Source: a virus
IMG/VR virus record: IMGVR_UViG_3300045912_000185
Location: 1-28,578 of that record
Direction: 5' to 3' (one strand)
Length of the DNA stretch: 28,578 nt
Position 1 is the first letter of the stretch. Each line of letters starts with the position of its first letter. Made by a program: the position numbers and the translations under genes. The notes under the pieces are model-generated. The model worked only from the letters and a program-made list of their open reading frames with translations. It was not told where the DNA came from and did not search any database. Of the stretch, positions 14,748 to 25,800 are shown piece by piece.

Positions 14748-15140
14748 TTAACTCCAGTTGGTTTTGCGGGTGTACTCGAAGCCCGGGTTGGGAACAATGC
14801 CCGCATAGACACCGGTGTAATTCTTGGTTGTAGCAGTTACCACCAGCTCAATCTTGACATAGTTCTTGCCCGGCTTGACCGGAAACGGCACAATAAACTC
14901 CGCACCGCCCTTGACCGTTTTAGAAGGCCCGGTCGAGACCAGCTGGTAAGTTGTGCCGTCTTCGGAGATGTACACGCGCGGTTGCATGGTGTCGTCGGAT
15001 GCGTAGGCATCGGCTACGACAACACGTGCGGCTAACCCGGCACGAATGCCACCATACACCAGAAGTGCCGTAGAAGACACGTCCTGGGTAACGGTTGCAT
15101 TCTCCAAGACCATTAAATCTTTATCGAACACATGGGTCAT
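14748..15140 (-). CDS. Bbp16-like capsid cement/decoration protein
   Basis: A 130-residue protein. It begins THVFDKDLMVLENATVTQDV and is beta-rich: LVYGGIRAGLAARVVVADAY, PRVYISEDGTTYQLVSTGPS, then YVKIELVVTATTKNYTGVYA. The same pattern is seen in capsid decoration (cement) proteins of the Bordetella phage Bbp16 type, which sit on the surface of HK97-fold capsids and strengthen them. It directly follows the major capsid gene with 11 nt between them and has a GGAGGTGACACC-type site for the gene before. The family assignment rests on pattern and on the standard place beside the capsid gene. A hairpin follows it. Confidence 0.65.
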   Translation of the reverse strand: MTHVFDKDLMVLENATVTQDVSSTALLVYGGIRAGLAARVVVADAYASDDTMQPRVYISEDGTTYQLVSTGPSKTVKGGAEFIVPFPVKPGKNYVKIELVVTATTKNYTGVYAGIVPNPGFEYTRKTNWS

Positions 15141-15151
15141 GGTGTCACCTC

Positions 15152-16156
15152 CTATTCAGTCCATCCGGCAAGGTTCTTCAGGTTGCGGACGCGGACAATG
15201 CCATATCGCCCGAAACTTGCAATGCCGTTCCACCAGTCAATGCGCATCATCTTGGCGGGACGTGCCTCCATCTCACCGCCATTCAGCGGGTCGTAGGGGT
15301 CGAACTGGTTCTTCTGAATACCATACACACCGTCTTGGGTGTTGATGGATATTAGATAGAAACTCATGGCAACGTTGGATGCCGTGCCATCGGGTTCGTT
15401 TTCGGGAATAATCTCGGTGGTTCGGTCTTGCAGTAAGCCAACGTCAATGAACTTGACACCGCGATAACTCACCTCTTCACGCCCGTAATTGTCACGGGTT
15501 ACATCCAGATAGTTGCCGTAGCCCTGTAGGAGTGCCAAAACCCGTGAGAAACCGATGATGAACGATTCGTTGCACAGGATGGCATTGACATTCCCCTTAT
15601 TGCAGTATCGCCAAGCCATGTTGAAGGTGTTGATGAATTTGCGCGCATTGGCGGCACTTGCAGTTGGGTTAAGCGCGGCGGCTGAAGAGCCACCAAGCCA
15701 GATGGTTTGACGCGATGGCATAGCCGCCACACGCTTTTTCAAACCGTTGAAGCCTTTCGGGTCAACCGCAACGTCACCGTTAATCAGGTAATTGTTCCAC
15801 GTGATTGCCATGCTTTCCAAACGCCCATCCACTTGCGTTTTGATGGGGTCAACGACGACGTTGCTCAAACCTTCAAGGACTTTATCGAACACAATATCCC
15901 CACCGAAGCCGTAGAGATGCTCGAACCCGTCGCCAAGTTGTCCATCTTGTGCGGCAGGATAACCCTCGTTCACCATACGGAACGCACCACCAGTGGGTAA
16001 TTTCTCCCACCATAAGGCGCGCACCTCCAGTGCCGACACGTTCTCGAAGGGAAGCATTTCCCATAGTTTCACGTGCCGAACGAGTTGCATCCCGATATAT
16101 TTCTTCAGCGGGTCTTTCTCAAGTTGCGCTACTTGCGCTAACGTGATACCCGACAT
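15152..16156 (-). CDS. Major capsid protein (HK97 fold, Bbp17-like)
   Basis: A 334-residue protein from the ATG at 16154-16156 behind AGGAGGTAGATAATC. The sequence matches the capsid subunit of Bbp17-type phages: TLAQVAQLEKDPLKKYIGMQ, then LRALWW-type core residues around VSALEVRALWWEKLPTGGAF, VFDKVLEGLSNVVVDPIKTQ, a long helix with ARKFINTFNMAWRYCNKG, a NAILCNESFIIGFSRVLALL core, and MMRIDWWNGIASFGRYGIVR near the end. The order scaffold, capsid, cement is the usual head operon. It builds the icosahedral shell around the packaged DNA. Length is normal for the type. Confidence 0.88.
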   Translation of the reverse strand: MSGITLAQVAQLEKDPLKKYIGMQLVRHVKLWEMLPFENVSALEVRALWWEKLPTGGAFRMVNEGYPAAQDGQLGDGFEHLYGFGGDIVFDKVLEGLSNVVVDPIKTQVDGRLESMAITWNNYLINGDVAVDPKGFNGLKKRVAAMPSRQTIWLGGSSAAALNPTASAANARKFINTFNMAWRYCNKGNVNAILCNESFIIGFSRVLALLQGYGNYLDVTRDNYGREEVSYRGVKFIDVGLLQDRTTEIIPENEPDGTASNVAMSFYLISINTQDGVYGIQKNQFDPYDPLNGGEMEARPAKMMRIDWWNGIASFGRYGIVRVRNLKNLAGWTE

Positions 16157-16158
16157 GA

Positions 16159-16830
16159 TTATCTACCTCCTGATTTGATTTTCTGCTTTGCCAGTTCCCA
16201 AATTTGGTCTGGGTGTTTGACACCGGCAAGAGGGTCTGCCGCTGGTTGTGTGCCAACGGTAATCGGCAGCCCGCCTGTCGGCTTTGAAGCGGAGGTACGT
16301 TCTGACTTACTTTGCGCGGCTTTGATGACATTCACCAGTAATTCGGAAGGTGTCTTGGATTGCGCAATGATAGCCGCTTCTGGGTCTGTGTCGTCAATCG
16401 TCACGCCAAAGTGTGTCAGTATTTTGGCAACCGCATCCTGCATCACGTCTTGGGATTGTCCAACCGGTTTATCCGTCTGCCCACTAGCCGGAACACTTGA
16501 TTGGGTTTGCTCCTCTCGTCTTACCTGCTCTTCAGCCTTTTGGCGTAGTTTCTTCTCAACGTCCGGCGTCATTTCCTGCCCAATGTCTCTGAAAGCAGAT
16601 GAGAGTTCCTCAAAACGCTGGTTGATACGGTGCATCATTTTGTCACGTGCGCTCTGTTGACGCTTATCGTACTCGCTCAAGGCGTTTGTGATGGCGTCTG
16701 GTAGAACTTGTTTGACAACTTCTTGCACACGCTGGAGAATAACATCCGCGCCGCCATCCACAGGCTGTTGCTGTGAATGGTTTTCGTTGGGCTGGGCTTG
16801 TCCCACTAGGTCTTGAATATTATCTGTCAT
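16159..16830 (-). CDS. Capsid scaffolding protein
   Basis: A 223-residue protein. It is hydrophilic and helix-rich with no cysteine: VILQRVQEVVKQVLPDAITN, DKMMHRINQRFEELSSAFRD, then a Q/E/R-rich coiled coil (EKKLRQKAEEQVRREEQTQS). A second helix pair (MQDAVAKILTHFGVTIDDTD, then AIIAQSKTPSELLVNVIKAA) and a C-terminal basic end (AKQKIKSGGR) follow. These are hallmarks of scaffolds, which guide capsid assembly and then leave. It is 2 nt upstream of the capsid gene and has a very strong AGGAGGAGGT site, in line with high expression. No protease domain is evident. Confidence 0.8.
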   Translation of the reverse strand: MTDNIQDLVGQAQPNENHSQQQPVDGGADVILQRVQEVVKQVLPDAITNALSEYDKRQQSARDKMMHRINQRFEELSSAFRDIGQEMTPDVEKKLRQKAEEQVRREEQTQSSVPASGQTDKPVGQSQDVMQDAVAKILTHFGVTIDDTDPEAAIIAQSKTPSELLVNVIKAAQSKSERTSASKPTGGLPITVGTQPAADPLAGVKHPDQIWELAKQKIKSGGR

Positions 16831-16847
16831 ACCTCCTCCTAAACTTT

Positions 16848-16875
16848 ATTATAACCATTCTCTACTTTTATTCAA
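16848..16875 (-). promoter_or_regulatory. Candidate promoter for the capsid operon
   Basis: On the minus strand a TATAAT (16848-16853) lies 16 nt from TTGAAT (16870-16875). The -35 overlaps the stop of the giant gene. Transcription would begin at about 16841, right before AGGAGGAGGT, giving a very short leader. The match is good but the leader is tight. Confidence 0.45.
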
Positions 16876-19800
16876 TAGTTGGCAGAACCGCATTGTCAAT
16901 CCAATCTTCCAGATTGCCCCACGGCTCTCCTAAACTGCGCCAAATGCGTTCGATTTCTAATCGCGCTCCCGGTAATAACGCCTCTCTACGATACTTCAAT
17001 GCGTACAACTGCATAATCAATCCTCTGGAGAAGCGTCTTAACTCGCTTGGCGTCAGATACGGACGCGCCGGCTTCGGCGATACACTTCGTGATGTTCCTC
17101 CTGTGCCTGTTCCTGTGCTGGTTCTTCCACCTCCTCTTTCTCCTAAAATACTCCGTGCTAAACTTTCGTCTGTCAAAATGTACGGTGCGGCTTTGGGATA
17201 TTGCGCCGCGAAATTGCGCTGGAACTCCCAATACTGTTCCAGTTCAGGATGCGCCGCTCTGAATGCACGCCGTTGCTGTTGCGGCAATGCGAAATAACGC
17301 TCCTGCAACTGGAAGATGTCCGGGAATAATTCGTCCCTCATCGCACGGTACATATAAACATACTGCTGAATTTCAGCAGGCAGACCGGCTAACCGATTAT
17401 TCTCGCCAATAACATACGGAATAATCTCTGGGTTTTCAGCAAGATACTTGTTCTGCCAACGAATAAACTCTTCGTTGTTCTCCGGTTGCTTCTCGAATAA
17501 AGCCCGCAAGGGGTCTGTCTGTTGCGGCGTCTCGCTCCGCGGGAACAGTCTATCGCGCTCTTCATAGTACTGCTTCACCTTCGCTCGCACATTTTCGGGA
17601 AGCCAATTTATCTCCATCTTTGCATCATGGACATTCTCCAATGGCTTTTCCCCTAACGTGTTCGCCCACAGTGCTAACGTATCGGTGTCAATACTGCCGT
17701 ACGAACGTGTCTTCTTATCCAAGAATAACTCGGTGAACTTGTTTCCAGCCATCTGCTTGAACATACGCTGGGAAGCCGGGTCGAGGTCAAGGTATCGTTC
17801 CCAAATTCTCGAAATCAGGAATGCACGCAGTCGGCTTTGCGGGTTTTTCATCGCCATTCGCCGCGCATCATATTCAGGATATTTCTCCCAAAACTTGTTC
17901 ACCGCTTGCGTGTCACCCTTTTCCTGCGCCTCATACGCTTTGGTCAATTCGTTCTTCAGCGCACGCATTTCGGCTTCGCCTTCCGGGAAGATGTCCAGTG
18001 CTACACCAGCACCAAGCATCCGTACGAAACCGGTTTGCGATACGCGCCGTTGTGCTTCTTCGAATGCTTCTCCTTTCCGCTCAATCATGGCACGAATGGC
18101 GGTCTGCTCATCCAGAAGACCATCCGCAACCATGTTGGATAATTCACGGTCAACACGATAATCTTCCCAACGGTCAATCTTGGGCAAGCCGGTGGCTGTT
18201 CTCACAAGACCTTCGATGTTGATGCCACGCGGGCCCCCAATGCCAAGCGCACCAGTAATGTTCTGGATGGTTCTGGTCAATGGCATTTGACCAATGCGTT
18301 CCGGTGTTCCCATTGCATACTGATACGCAATGCCAATCGGCAGACTGGGCCCGTAAATGCTGAACAACATATCGGCACTATTGCGATATTCTCGTTCGGT
18401 CTCATTCTCCGCCTGTGCGTACGCTCGCTTCCAGATGGGCGTATTCCGCTTCCGCAAGGCTTCCTGTAATTGCGCATCGGTGATTTCCTCGTTGTCACGC
18501 ATCTCTTTCAAGATGCTCTCTGTCTTGCGTATCAGCATGTTGCGCTCTTCGGCGATTTCTACAAACGGTGTCGCCAATTGCAGGAACGGGAATATCTGCC
18601 TGTATGGGTCAACATATCCATACTGACCCATCCACTCCGGCAGGAACGGCAACGGAATAGGTACTTTCCCTTTCAATCGTTGCGGGAAGCCATCCTTTTC
18701 CTCGCGGCGGGAAGCCATGCGCATCAGACGGTAGTAATTCGCCAAGATGGACGGCTTGTTCGCCATGCGAAGCAACCAGTTTATCATCGTGCGGGTGTAC
18801 CAGAACTGGTATGGGAACACCGCCGATAGCAACGTATCGTAGCCATGCCGTCTGTCGTAATTCAGCAAAGCGAAATCACGGCGGGTTTCACCCCAACGGA
18901 TTGCGCCCATTCGAGTATCCGCAAGATTGGAGTACACACCACCCAAGTATCGCCATAAATTGTCTTCGGTCTCTTTCGGAATGCGGACGCCGCCGGCTTT
19001 CTCTGGACTGAACGCATCCAATGCCCGGTTTTTGGCTCTGTCCAGAATTGGCAACACATCTCGCAATGTGCCTTCCAGCATCGCATCACGCATGGGCGCG
19101 TCTCTCATGCTATCGTATGTGCCTAATGGCGCGCCGACTGCATCGGCTACTCTTGGCTGTTCTCCGGCTGGTTGCTCTCCGGTTGGCTGTTCTCCAACGG
19201 GTTCTCCAACGGGTTGTTCTCTGACTGGTTGCTCTCCGAAGAGTTCGGTGATGGGTTCTCCGGCTGGCTCTGGCTGTCTTCCAGCGGTACTGTCCATGAC
19301 CTCACCAACGGGCGCAACGGGGGCAGTTTCTGCGGGTGGTTCTGTGACGGTTCGTGCTGTTTCTCTTGGTACATCTTGTATCACCTCAAATCGCACATTG
19401 TTTCTGGATGCCGCCGCATCGAACAAATCTTGCTTGCTTATCCTGCCAACGTCAAACATGGTCATCTGGTTTGCTGGCGGCTGTTTCAATGCCATGTCTA
19501 CATACGTGCGGATAACCGCATCCAGCTTGCGTGTCTCACGTCCAACATCGTCAATCATCTTGACTAAACTGCGCTGAAAGCCGGTCAGGTCATCGGTTGG
19601 GAACAACGTGGCTTGGCTCAAAAATTCCTTGACGGACATGCCCTGTTGCTTCAGTCTGGCTATCACGTCCACCGCGGCACTCAAATCATTGGCAATGCTG
19701 TATTCTGGTGAGACCACACCCATCCCGATTTGCGCTTCCAAATTCGCCATTGCTGGAAGCGTGCGGAATAACACGCTTTGCAGGGAACGGATGCTCACGT

Positions 19801-22800
19801 CTAGACTTTCGGAGAATGCGGTAATCAATCTCGCGCCGGCTTCATTGGCATAAACCCGCGCAAACATGGCATTGATGATGCGCTGGGCTCCAACAGAAGA
19901 CAATCTGCCGCTTGCGTCCATCATCGAAGCGCGTTCGTTGTCTGGCAACTGTTGAACGAAACTGCGCACAAAATCGGCATTCTTCGAGGATGCGATAATC
20001 GGGACAACCTCATTGACGTTCTCCGGGAATTGGATATTCTTCAATGCTTCGTCACTGATAAATTTCGCATCCTGTAATGCCTTTTCGGCAGGTGACATTG
20101 CCATCACTGCGATTTGATTGGCTTCACGTGCAAATGCCGCCCGGTCAACGTCATCCTTCCGTACTCGAACCAATATCGGATTTTCTATTCCGCTAATGTC
20201 TATGCCTAGCTCTTGGGCGCGCATTGCCAAAGCATTTTGATACTGTTGCCATTTATCAGGATAATTCTCCTTTGCAAAGCGTAATGCCATTGCACGTCCG
20301 TTCCCGCTCTCAACAACGAAATCGGGCCCGACAATTATGGGGCCCCGGTCAATATATGGACTGTCATTCAGCAATTCGCCTGGGCTTAATTCGGACGCAA
20401 TGCGATTAACTTGGTCACGGCTTGCGGCGCGTCCACGAACACGCGGTTGCAGTTCGCTGGGATACGCTGGATTTTCGCTGAAATTATCCAGATGGCTGAT
20501 GACCAACTGGTCAAGCGGGACAACCTGATATTCAAAGTGATACACCTTATTCACGTCTTGACCACGTGCCGTAGTCAGCCGCGATGCCTGTTCTGGTTGT
20601 GGAACTTCCTGCCGCAACACCGGCACTTCAGGTTGGCTCATCAGGTCATGAACGTATGTGGCGTTCTCAAATTCCTTGTCAACCTTTGTCTTGGGCAGTC
20701 CATACGGTTCTTCAGACAACCACTTGTCGAACACCGAACGGATGTTTTCGTCCAGTACAATCGGTTCTCCTCCCGATATGATGTTGCGAATGCTCTTGTA
20801 AATATCCAGTAGCCATCGTTTGAACTTCTCAAAGATAGACTTCATGCGATGATTGGGTGCTTTCCCTTCGGCAAGATATTTCTCGAATGCCGTTGCAAAT
20901 AATTCTTTCTCTCTTCGATGGGTGCGCGTGCCATACTGCCATCCTTCGGGAAGGTCTTCAATCTGGTAGACGCTTTTCAACCAGCGTTCGACTGCGGCAA
21001 TATCGTCCTTTGGAAGCATGGTCAGGAACGAGTGCGCCGTTTCGTGGACGAGTGTAGAAATGTCTCCACTTTGCTTGAAGATGGTAATCAACGCCTTACC
21101 ATCTTTCATGAATTGCGTCATACCTTTGGGAATGTCCTCGTCTGCCGGTCTTCTGCTGAAGAGTGGCTGTCCTTCCAGCACGCTCCTGCGCATGGCATCG
21201 GTAATGGGGACGAACAGGAACTCGTTTGGTTCTCCCGGCAAATACATTGCTTCTGGCTCAACGCCCCATTTCTTCACATAGTCTTCGATTTTACGCGGCA
21301 GAATTTCATCGTAGAACTTCTTCAATCCACCGTGCGTAGTGTCGTAGGAAAGCCGGTTGAATGTTATGTTGCCTTCTTTCAAGAGACGATTGATATGTTC
21401 CAGCGAAAATTCTCCATCCACAAGCGATTTATTTAGCCTGTCATGCAAGACTTGTGCGGCATTTTCCACTGGAAGACGAACATATTCACTGAAAAGATAC
21501 TCGTATCCTTCATCAGGTGTGTACACGTAGTATTCCAGTTTATGAAAACCGTCCCCTGTGTTCCGTATTTCAATTTTCTCTATTGGAACGGCATATCTTC
21601 TGGTATGAACATCACCGCTTGCTATAAGAATGCCATCCATTTTCCGTTCGGCGGCGTAGTGAAGCATCCGCTTGAACGCCAAAATATCCCATTTCTTCGC
21701 AAATGGCATTTCTTGGTAGCCAAATTCCCGCAATACCTTATCTGCCATTTGCGGTGATGTTTTTGTTTCTTTATCCGCTTCGAACTGTTTTTGCTTTTTA
21801 CGTAGCTCTTCGAAGAAGTCACTTTGGATTTCATCCACGTAAAGTACGCGCTCGCCGGTGTCTAATGTCAGTTCTTTGGTTCGTGCATGGGCAACTATGC
21901 CGTAATCTTCAAAATGCGTAGAACGATAAATAGCAGTTCTCGCATCTGGCATTTTTTCTTTTTCATAAGTTATCTTGAAAATATTATCTGGCTTTTCCGA
22001 ACTTCGAAATCTCAATTCGACTTTTCCATCCGGTTCGACTTTGTAGTCTATAAAGTTGTCAATCCCGCGGTAATCAAACATCTCTTCAATGTCGGCTCTC
22101 AAATCGGCAATAGTAGACCTTCTTGTAAAACTTTGTACTGTAACACCATCCCTTTCTAAACTAGCAGTTACCCGATAATTATCTCTCATAAACACAGGTA
22201 CAAGCAGAAACTCACGATAATTTTTCCCACTGCCGTATTTCAATTCGGAGAACTTCGGCATAAACTTTTCATATTCTGTTTTGCCAAAACCCATCTTTTC
22301 TTCTCGAAGTTTTCTCCAGACCGTGGGTCTTTCTTCTATAATTTCAGGATTTTTCTCCTTCAGAGACTGCATAATGGCGTCCACTTGCTGGACTAACTTT
22401 TCTAATTTTTTCTCCGTCAACCCCTCTATTTTTGTCAATGTAGCCAAATCGACAGAGTTTCTTTGCAGATACTCCATCAGCTCTGCTTTTGTGACGTAAT
22501 CTTTTCGGGCAATATATTCGTCCAATCCCGTCCAAAGCATTTCTTCTCGTGGCACACCACGCTTTTTGAGATAACCCAAGAATTGCCCGCTGGACATGCG
22601 CTCCTGCGGCATGGTCTCCACTGCCCTGAAAGTCGGAGAATAGTACCAGCTCGCCGGCTCATCCGGCGATTTTCTGCGCTGGAACAACGGCAAACCCTCT
22701 TCTACGCTTTCTCTCATTTCCGGCGTGATGGGGATTTTTATCAGGTCAACCTTGCCCAACTTTTCCGTTTTTACGGTTTCTGTTTCGGGAATAACATTCC

Positions 22801-25800
22801 ATTTTTTGAATAACTTTGTAGCCACACTCTGGACAATTTTGTCGTAGAAATAGACCAGACCGGGATTTTCTGTAATGACAACGCCATTATCCTTTGGTAG
22901 TTTTATTGTGACAGTCAGATAATTGAAGTAGTCCGCTTTTCCTTCCGTATATTTTCCGCTTTGTAATTGTTTGACCAATGCGTCTAAAATCTGGTCAATC
23001 ATGTGTTCGTGCGGAATGTATTCTTTCAGCTGGTTTTTGAGGAAGGCACGATGTTCAGGATTGTTGACCAGCGTGATTGCCATGTTCGTTTCCGGGTCAG
23101 AAGGTAAGTAATTAACCCTTCCGTATCCGAATATTCCTTTGGAATAGTCATCATCCACAAGAAGCTGGTACAGATACGGCGCATTTTTGGCAATCATTAT
23201 TTCTATTTTTTCAGGCGATTTCTTTGTGTTGTAATACAAGGCGGCGTTCATTACGCCGGACGGAAGGATAAAGTAGTCTGCATCAGTGGCTTTAACGGCA
23301 TAGTGCAACGCTCTTTTGAGACCAAGTTCAACCCATTTCTTGGTATCGCTGAATGGAAAATCATTCACAAAAAATCTAAATGCCGCTCTTGGTGCGTCTA
23401 GGAATAAGTCACTATCGTTTGTAAATAACACAATTTTCTTTCCATATACGACATAGTTGATATTCCAATTCTGTAGGGTATTTTCAATCACTTTAAGCGG
23501 GTCATTTTTGAAAGTTTCTATGTCGTCCCGACTTACTTTTAGCCCTGTTCTGACACCGTTGTAGTACACATCATATTCAGGGGGCAAATTTTTCGGTACA
23601 TTTTCCACTGCCCCTCCAATAGAAGTGTAATACGTCAATCGGAAACTGATTTTATTTGGGTCAATTGGCTCAATGTCTGGCGGCAACGTGTCTTCTGCGC
23701 TAATAAATTCCAATTTTTTCGCTTGGAATAAATCGCTTTGAATTTCCTCTGCAAAGAACGCTTTTTTGCCGTTCTTCGTTCGGATTTTCCCTCCGCGTAC
23801 GTGTAAGAACGGGAGTGGTTCATTCTTATCGAGAAGTCTGTCTGCCCAATAACCCGCTTTTCTCCAATGAGTTCCTGCCACATCCGACCAGGCGTTTCTC
23901 AAGTCGATATTTAATCGTGCTGATGCTAAAAGTTCTCTATTTGTATAAACTTCAATCAGCCTTCCGTCTTTGGATGTTCTCCATTCGACATCCAGTTTTT
24001 CTCCATGCAAGCGCGCCCAACGTTCTTTTTGGCGTACGGCTGTCCGTAAAAGTTCAAGTGCTTCTAATTTCGTGACATCGTACGGGTTTTCTGCAAATAC
24101 TCTTGCGTCACCGGCTACAGACCACGTTCTTCCTTGATGTTTATTGAGTAACAGTAACTCAACGTAATCCCCGCCCCACTTTGCAACGTAACTATACTCG
24201 CCGTATATGGGCTTTCCGCTTTCTCTAATGTCTGCGATTTTCTCTTTCTCTCTGGCAAAACGTTTGGCACGAGTGTAAAAGGTTTTGACGTCCGGGTATC
24301 TATATTCAATTTCATCCCGCAACCATTCACGGGTGAAGAGGTGGTCGTCATCGAACAGGTCAAAAACTCCAGACCAGTAAATTTCGTTCTCGCTGACACC
24401 GCGCCCAAGTAAATATCGTTTCCACTCTTTGATTGTCGCTTTATTGACGCGCGCCTTGTCAATCTCCTCCAATAACTTGGATGAATACCACTTATTGCCA
24501 ACACGTTGGAATAATGGCTGACCCGCAAGAATATCAGCTCTCATCCGCGGGTCATACAAATTCATCACCCACGCCCCGGGCTCCCATAAAAACGGAAGGG
24601 CATCTTCTTTGTATTGGAACGCCTTGCCCCACTTCTTCAGGTACTTGTTGGCAGTGGCAATCAATCGTTCATCATAGAACTTTCCAACACCAGCATTGGC
24701 GGTTTTCAGCATCTCTTTGTCAACGTCTATGAGAATTTGTCCTTCATCGGCTTTTTGCATAACATGCTCTGTTAATTTTTCGCCGATATAACTTGGCAAT
24801 TCCCTGTAAGTATTTACTCTTTCTATTTCGTTCTTTCCTTCTGTTGGATAGATTAGCAACGTAACTGATTTTGTAAAGTCTGGTTTTCCTGTTCCGTCAT
24901 CTTCAAATGTAACTTGTAGTCTTTCAATCCCCTTTGATAAATCCCATCGCTCCTCATGAACTTTGCCCGGAGAAATAGCAATCATGCTGTACCCTTCTTC
25001 AATTGCATAACGCAACATTCTCTTTATAGCCAATTCATCCCAATTCTTGCTGAAAGGAGCCGGCGGTACTTTATTTTCAACTTGCGCTATCCATAATGCG
25101 ACATATCTTGGCAGTATTCCAGTTTCTTGGTATCTCTCAAAATCACCGCTGTCAATTTGTGTAATCGCTAACCCTCGTTTGTCGAGAATGGCATAAATGC
25201 GTTTTTCTCCTAATGTATCGCCTGTATCTACAATTTTATAGCCTTCCGGCAAAGTTCTATCGAGCTCCCCAAAATAACCATACCTCCGCCCTGCTTGATG
25301 CCAATCACTTTGAATCTCGTCTATGTATAAAATCGTACGTCCTGCATGTTGAAAACCCGCATAACGAACGTGAACAATCGGATTGAGTTCAGACCAATGC
25401 GGACTTTGATAAACATAATTACCAAGTATAAAATTTCGTATTGCTTCATGAGGCGTCTTGTCCACCTCATAAACCGTGCCATAATATTTATCTCGAATGG
25501 CGTATCCCCCTTTAAGTACATTATCAGGCACTAACTCGACATCTGGCGGAAGAGAATCAGTGTAATACAATGGCAATTGTAGTAAAAGCTCATTATATCC
25601 AAGAAATTTTTCACGTAAATCAGCAGAGTCTTTTCCTATCCTTATTGTTTCCCTATAAGTACTATATGGTTCGTATTTAGGAGAATATTTTCTCCGTATA
25701 GAGAAGTCCTTTACGCTCATTACTTGTGTGGCTTCCGTTTCAAGATAATCAATCAAATCTTGTTTCGTCACCACCTCATTGCCTTTGCTGGCAAGATAAT

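Noticed and set aside
18357-19577. Plus-strand open frames antisense to the giant gene
   Set aside because: They result from the codon bias of the minus-strand gene: no ribosome sites, and the GEQP-repeat mirror yields low-complexity G/S/C-rich translations.
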